From Lautropia mirabilis (GTDB lineage: Bacteria > Pseudomonadota > Gammaproteobacteria > Burkholderiales > Burkholderiaceae_B): a stretch of DNA of 64,000 bases. The DNA is taken from contig CAMCOS010000009.1 of NCBI GenBank assembly GCA_945876565.1, forward strand, positions 26,360-90,359. Reading direction: 5' to 3'. A program made the translations under genes and the position numbers. Shown in pieces: positions 60,123 through 64,000 of this stretch. The notes below the pieces were generated by a model that ran no database searches, had not been told where the DNA came from, and saw nothing but the letters and a program-made list of their open reading frames with translations. How positions within the stretch are numbered: position 1 is the stretch's first letter; each line of letters starts with the position of its first letter.

Positions 60123-61745
60123 ATGGCTAAAAGCACACCTAAAGGCTACGCTGTTCTGCATGACTCGAGCGTGAACCGTGGAAGTGCCTTCACCGCCGAG
60201 CAACGGGCAGCTTATGGCATCGAGGGCTTGTTGCCCGTTGGCGTAGACACCCTGGATCTGCAGTTAGCTCGCATCCACACCCAGCTTGATATGCTGGACA
60301 ACGACCTGCAGCGCTACTTGTTCTTGATGGACTTACAAAGCCGCAATCAAACCCTTTTCTACGCTGCGCTCATGAGTGACCCAGCACGGTTTATGCCACT
60401 GGTCTATACACCGACCGTGGGTGAAGCCTGCCAGAAGTTTGATCATATTTTTCGGTCTGCGCGCGGCATGTATTTGCCGATCACGGCCAAAGGTCGGATC
60501 AAAGATCTGCTGACAAACTGGCCCCAGAAAGACATCCGCTTTATCGTGGTCACCGATGGTGAGCGCATTTTGGGGTTGGGCGACCTCGGCGTGGGTGGCA
60601 TGGGTATCCCAATTGGCAAGCTGGCACTCTACACGGCTGTCGCCGGTGTGCCACCGCAGCTGACCTTGCCCATCACGCTCGATGTCGGCACCAACAACCA
60701 GGAGTTGCTTGACGATCCGCTTTATCTGGGGCTGCGCCAGCAGCGCGTGCGCGGCAAGGAATACGACGCATTCATCGCTGAGTTTGTGGATGCCGTGCAA
60801 ACACTCCACCCCAAGTGCTGCATTCAATGGGAAGACTTTGCCAACTTCAATGCAGTTGGCATCCTGGACAAGTACAAAGACAAGATCTGCACCTACAACG
60901 ATGACATCCAAGGCACCGCGGGCATTGCCTTGGCTGGTATTTTTGCGGGCGTGCGCATAACCGGCAAGAAGCTGACCGATCAGAAGTTCCTGTTCATGGG
61001 TGCTGGATCAGCTGCCACCGGCATTGCTGAACTGATTAGCCAAGCCATGGTGATGGAGGGTTTAAGCATCGAAGAAGCGCGCGCGCGCAATTGGCTCTTC
61101 GATGTCAACGGGCTGGTGCTATCCTCACGCAAAGACCTGGCCGATTTTCAGAAACCGTTTGCGCACAAGCACGCCGCCAGTAAATCGTTTGTGGACGTGA
61201 TCAACGATCTGAAACCCACCGGCATCATTGGTGTCAGCACCGTACCCAAGCTCTTTAACCAGGGCGTGATTGAAGCCATGTCAGCGGTTAACGAACGCCC
61301 CATCATCTTCCCCTACTCCAATCCGACCTCGCGTTCAGAGTGCACGGCCGAAGAAGCCTACAAATGGTCTGACGGGCGTGCCATCTTTGCCAGCGGTAGC
61401 CCATTTGACCCGGTTCAGTACAAGGGCAAAACCTATATTCCAGGCCAAGGTAATAACGTTTACATCTTCCCGGCCATGGGCATGGCCGTGCTCGCCACGG
61501 AGTCCAAGCGAGTCACCGAGGAAATGTTCATCGTGGCCGCCAAGGCCGTAGCGGAACAGGTCACGCAAGCAGAACTCGATACCGGCTTGATTTATCCCCC
61601 ACAGTCGCAGATTCTCGATGCGTCACTGCGCACGGCCGCCAAGATTGCAGAATATATCTTTGACAACAACTTGGCGCGCGTTAAGCGCCCCAAAGACATC
61701 GAAGCCCACATTCGCAAGACGGCCTATCGTCCGGTATACGAGTAA
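60123..61745 (+). CDS. maeA: NAD-dependent malic enzyme
   Basis: A 540-residue malic enzyme of the large SfcA/MaeA type, converting malate to pyruvate and CO2 with NAD. Signatures: FMPLVYTPTVGEACQKF (catalytic Tyr), metal-site WEDFANFNA and YNDDIQGTAGIALAG, and dinucleotide-binding FLFMGAGSAATGIAELI. AGGTTAG precedes the ATG at 60123. It immediately follows the fumC remnant, so fumC-maeA may once have been an operon. Confidence 0.97.
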   Translation: MAKSTPKGYAVLHDSSVNRGSAFTAEQRAAYGIEGLLPVGVDTLDLQLARIHTQLDMLDNDLQRYLFLMDLQSRNQTLFYAALMSDPARFMPLVYTPTVGEACQKFDHIFRSARGMYLPITAKGRIKDLLTNWPQKDIRFIVVTDGERILGLGDLGVGGMGIPIGKLALYTAVAGVPPQLTLPITLDVGTNNQELLDDPLYLGLRQQRVRGKEYDAFIAEFVDAVQTLHPKCCIQWEDFANFNAVGILDKYKDKICTYNDDIQGTAGIALAGIFAGVRITGKKLTDQKFLFMGAGSAATGIAELISQAMVMEGLSIEEARARNWLFDVNGLVLSSRKDLADFQKPFAHKHAASKSFVDVINDLKPTGIIGVSTVPKLFNQGVIEAMSAVNERPIIFPYSNPTSRSECTAEEAYKWSDGRAIFASGSPFDPVQYKGKTYIPGQGNNVYIFPAMGMAVLATESKRVTEEMFIVAAKAVAEQVTQAELDTGLIYPPQSQILDASLRTAAKIAEYIFDNNLARVKRPKDIEAHIRKTAYRPVYE

Positions 61746-61774
61746 AGAGGTTTTTGATTGAGGTTGTGGATTAA

Positions 61775-61812
61775 CTCATTGGCGTGCACCCTGATACCTG
61801 CGCGCCGATGAG
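61775..61812. other. Stem-loop downstream of maeA
   Basis: A 14-bp stem (61775-61788 with 61799-61812, two G-T pairs) and 10-base loop, 30 bp behind the maeA stop. No T-run follows, so it may stabilise the 3' end or act as a factor-dependent terminator. Confidence 0.4.
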
Positions 61813-61890
61813 TGAAGTATGTGCAGGCTGTGCAGACGCTTTAGCACATCACGTACGACAGCAGCAGTTCTGCACAAACCTGCAGCCCAA

Positions 61891-62727
61891 TTAGGTCATC
61901 CCAAAAACTTTGGTGCGGCCGATGATGAGCAATACACTGGTGACAAAGCCAATCAGCAGCAAGACGGTGTAGAGACCAAAGAAGGTCTTTTCAGAGGCCA
62001 GCTTATAGAAACGCTCCCCCAGCCAGCTGCCGACAAAGGTCAACGGGATCAACAACAAAGCCGCTGTGGCATTTCCGAGATGCAGAATCCCTAGAGCGAT
62101 CAAAGGCAAGACTTTGAGGGTGTTTTGGATTAACAGAAACGTCGCTTGCGCCCCCACAAAACGCTCCTTACCGATCCGGTAACACAAGAAATAAACCGTC
62201 ATGAGTGGCGAGCCCGAATTGGCAACCGTCTGACTCACACCAACGCCTGTGCCCATCAAAAACAGACTTTTGGGTGTTGGCGTACCTAGGTTGGTGAACA
62301 AGTTGGCGATCTGGCTGCGAAAACTAATCAGTAGTACGTAGACCAACGACAAGCCAGCCACCAACAGCTCAAGCCTGCGCTCGATTTTGATCAAGGCGCC
62401 ATCTGAAACCATTAACCAAATAACGAGTGCTCCAGCGGTCGTCCCAAGCACCGCACCCGCAATGAGCGGTTTAACCATTTGCGGATTAGCCTCACCTTTG
62501 TGTTGCAGGTATGACGTAACCGCTGCGGGCAACATCAAGGTTGCCACGACCGCAATACCCGTTTGCGGCCCCAATGCCAGTACCATCAGAGGCGACACCA
62601 CAAAACCGCCTGCCCCAATGCCACTGCGTGCAAAGCCCATCAGGAACGCAGCGACCACTGCCATGGCAGTGCATAGGACTGGGTTGGGTTGCATGCGAAA
62701 GGCATCAAACCAAATGTGAACATCCAT
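61891..62727 (-). CDS. TauE/SafE-family membrane protein
   Basis: A 278-residue membrane protein with about eight helices of the TauE/SafE family: AFLMGFARSGIGAGGFVVSPLMVLALGP (conserved G-rich loop), GTGVGVSQTVANSGSPLMTVYFL and LVGS-like WLGERFYKLASEKTFFGLYTV. It exports or imports sulfite, sulfonates or carboxylates. The ATG at 62727 has AGGTG 7 bp upstream. Isolated. Confidence 0.9.
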   Translation of the reverse strand: MDVHIWFDAFRMQPNPVLCTAMAVVAAFLMGFARSGIGAGGFVVSPLMVLALGPQTGIAVVATLMLPAAVTSYLQHKGEANPQMVKPLIAGAVLGTTAGALVIWLMVSDGALIKIERRLELLVAGLSLVYVLLISFRSQIANLFTNLGTPTPKSLFLMGTGVGVSQTVANSGSPLMTVYFLCYRIGKERFVGAQATFLLIQNTLKVLPLIALGILHLGNATAALLLIPLTFVGSWLGERFYKLASEKTFFGLYTVLLLIGFVTSVLLIIGRTKVFGMT

Positions 62728-62919
62728 CAATAGCACCTAAAAACTTGCTTGATCAACCTAGATACGCTGCACTCAGAAGCGCTTACAGAACGACGCCCAA
62801 AACACACAGCCAGTCAGGCTAACAACCAAATGAACTAACAGGCGCAGCACTCGCCATGGGAGTGTGAAAGACGTCAAATCCCGCTAAAGTATAGCTTCAC
62901 CCATCTCATCGCCCCTGCA

Positions 62920-62944
62920 AATGATAATGAGAACTGTTATCATT
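62920..62944. promoter_or_regulatory. Fur-box-like palindrome
   Basis: Arms AATGATAA (62920-62927) and TTATCATT (62937-62944) with nine bases between, overlapping TGATAAT, the core of the Fur binding consensus. It lies 66-90 bp upstream of the small coiled-coil gene (63010), so that gene is a candidate iron-repressed gene. Confidence 0.65.
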
Positions 62945-63009
62945 AAGATCGCTTTCAGAACGCCGCGCGGTGTACTTACCGATGAACAGTTTTGGGATGG
63001 AGAAGATTG

Positions 63010-63237
63010 ATGGGGCACCTAGAAGAGATCACCGCACTGGCACGCCATCTTGGCAAGGTACAACGCCGCTGTTCCGCCCTCATTGACCAACAACAGCGAG
63101 AAATTGAAAAACTCAAACAACACATCCTGTTACTTGAAGGTGCTTTACGGTCACGTCAAACCGTCGCGATCGAGTCACCCCACAATTTGACCGGTTGTCT
63201 GGTTGTTACTCAAACTAGGTCGACACACTCAACATAA
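63010..63237 (+). CDS. Small coiled-coil protein, possible Fur target
   Basis: A 75-residue protein with an amphipathic heptad-like region (LGKVQRRCSALIDQQQREIEKLKQHILLLEGALRS), otherwise unrecognised. The ATG at 63010 has GGAGAAG just upstream. The start at 62992 also fits the frame. Its promoter region contains the Fur-box-like site, so a role in iron limitation is inferred from context only. It may be the remainder of a longer gene. Confidence 0.55.
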   Translation: MGHLEEITALARHLGKVQRRCSALIDQQQREIEKLKQHILLLEGALRSRQTVAIESPHNLTGCLVVTQTRSTHST

Positions 63238-63528
63238 ATTCCGACAGATGGGTGCACATACCCCCGGGAAGACGGTGGGCAGAGCGAATCCAAGTTTGAG
63301 CGGTCCTAGCTTATCGCGCTAACACTGCAAAAAATCATGGACGACTGACGCCAATATGACTCTGGGCAGTTCTATCGACCCTGTGTTTAGGTAACCAAAC
63401 AAGTCTTTGCTTCATAGAAACCGCACAGCCGTGAAAAAATATTCTTATAAGTACTGACTTTATGTGATGTGGCTATGCTAGGCTCTGTAGGTAAGTTTAA
63501 TTTTGTACTTTCATATTTGGCGATCATA
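63238..63528. other. Intergenic stretch without recognised features
   Basis: About 290 bp between the small coiled-coil gene and the zinc-ribbon gene. No coding frame, tRNA or terminator recognised. Confidence 0.5.
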
Positions 63529-63672
63529 ATGCACTGCAAAATTTGCCGCACGCCATTAACCCGCGTTCCAAGAACACCGATGCAAAAGCTACTTCCTGGT
63601 AGTCGTCGCCTGATGTGTGTGCAGTGCGGCAGACAATATCTTCGGTTTTTAGGCTTTAGTTTTAAGCTGTAA
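63529..63672 (+). CDS. Small zinc-ribbon protein
   Basis: A 47-residue protein with two CXXC pairs (CKIC at 3-6 and CVQC at 31-34) around a basic middle, RVPRTPMQKLLPGSRRLM, typical of a tiny zinc-ribbon family of unknown function found in many proteobacteria. ATG at 63529; the frame is open upstream but that part is not similar to anything. Ribosome site weak. Confidence 0.62.
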   Translation: MHCKICRTPLTRVPRTPMQKLLPGSRRLMCVQCGRQYLRFLGFSFKL

Positions 63673-63732
63673 CCGCATACGAATTCGGGTCGCCGCCCGG
63701 TGGATCAAACCAATACCCTTAGGCAGATGCGT

Positions 63733-63822
63733 ATTTCACCACCAACGTGACCGGCATTTCACGGTGAACGTGAACGGTGTTTCACCGTGAACGTGACCGC
63801 GATTTCATCCTGAACGTGACCG
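63733..63822. repeat. IS21 multiple terminal repeats, 4 copies
   Basis: Four imperfect copies of ATTTCAC(n)GTGAACGTGACCG at the left end of the IS21-type element; they are the transposase binding sites. Confidence 0.88.
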
Positions 63823-63889
63823 ATTTGTATCTGTAGTAAGGGCTAACCGACAGGGGTAGCCTCGTTTCCTTTAACCGGGGGAAACGAGA

Positions 63890-64000
63890 ATGCCTCAGCC
63901 GAGAGTAGCCATGCGAAAGATACGAGACGTACTGCACTACCGCCAGACCACCGACTTGAGCCTTCAGGCCATCGCCCGAGCGCTCGGGCTCTCCAAAGGG
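63890..64000 (+). CDS. istA: IS21-family transposase IstA, N-terminal fragment (runs off the window)
   Basis: The first 37 codons of istA: MPQPRVAMRKIRDVLHYRQ then LSLQAIARALGLSKG, the N-terminal helix-turn-helix of IS21 transposases. A purine-rich GGGGGAAACGAG precedes the ATG. The gene continues beyond the window, so integrity of the catalytic DDE domain and of istB is not visible. Confidence 0.92.
   Translation, partial: MPQPRVAMRKIRDVLHYRQTTDLSLQAIARALGLSKG

Larger units (their letters stand above)
63733..64000 (+). mobile_element. IS21-family element, left part (continues past the window)
   Basis: Four copies of a roughly 22-bp motif containing TTTCAC..GTGAACGTGACCG (63733-63822) are the multiple terminal repeats typical of IS21 elements, followed at 63890 by the start of istA. 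The outer tip of the element is not certain; the repeats suggest it is near or a little left of 63733. The right part is outside the window. Confidence 0.85.

Noticed and set aside
1..64000. tRNA or rRNA genes
   Set aside because: No cloverleaf-like or rRNA-like segments were recognised in the intergenic regions examined by eye.

Overview
The window is a piece of a betaproteobacterial chromosome, most likely from the order Burkholderiales (possibly Alcaligenaceae-like). The basis is gene content and order: adjacent sucCD, a DUF2889 gene, recX-recA transcribed towards sucCD, a divergent TctD/TctE-type two-component pair, GTP-dependent PEP carboxykinase, rdgC, trxC and D-erythronate dehydrogenase. 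Nothing indicates a plasmid or prophage. The only transposon is an IS21-type element entering at the right edge.

Layout. 1-9.3 kb: 3' part of an SNF2 ATPase, a decayed nucleotidyltransferase/HEPN module, sucCD, DUF2889, an AAA/PD-(D/E)XK protein (DUF1703 type), an orphan XRE regulator and recX-recA with a LexA-controlled promoter. 9.4-12.1 kb: two-component system, then a structured intergenic segment ending in a strong terminator (sRNA candidate). 12.2-20.9 kb: a tightly coupled minus-strand operon of lipid-modification genes (two chalcone-isomerase-like proteins, FAD amine oxidase, DUF1365, cyclopropane-fatty-acid-synthase-like methyltransferase, MFS carrier, DUF3833 lipoprotein, SDR, NTF2-like) with a divergent TetR regulator. 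21-26 kb: rdgC, an AI-2E-type permease, an intact mntA-hepT toxin-antitoxin pair and an AAA/DUF4143 ATPase behind a perfect palindrome. 26-34.7 kb: trxC, pyk, pckG, a CLC transporter, a glycosyltransferase overlapping an LpxH-like phosphoesterase, and denD. 34.8-44.5 kb: thioesterase, a TRAP permease pair without a binding protein, hydrolase, Fic protein, small transporters and serA. 45-64 kb: a molybdopterin oxidoreductase, SulP permease, two broken genes, an aminotransferase, a CsoSCA-like carbonic anhydrase, acuI, poxB, a TAXI binding protein, a fumC remnant, maeA, TauE, a Fur-box gene and the IS21 end.

How the genes work together. Central carbon metabolism dominates: succinyl-CoA synthetase, pyruvate kinase, PEP carboxykinase, malic enzyme and pyruvate:quinone oxidoreductase surround the PEP-pyruvate-oxaloacetate node. 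The 12-20 kb operon probably builds or remodels methylated membrane fatty acids. RecA, RecX, RdgC and the SNF2 ATPase are DNA-maintenance functions.

The most unusual property is not one gene. More than twenty short tandem duplications (mostly units of 9-17 bp, 2-5 copies, slightly diverged) are scattered through the window. Those inside reading frames have units that are multiples of three (9, 12, 15 bp) and sit mainly at protein termini. Those between genes mostly have units of 11, 13, 14 or 17 bp. Some cross stop or start codons. Several genes (a nucleotidyltransferase, an SDR, a glutamine amidotransferase, fumC) are broken by indels or deletions, so the genome seems to be accumulating slippage and deletion events.
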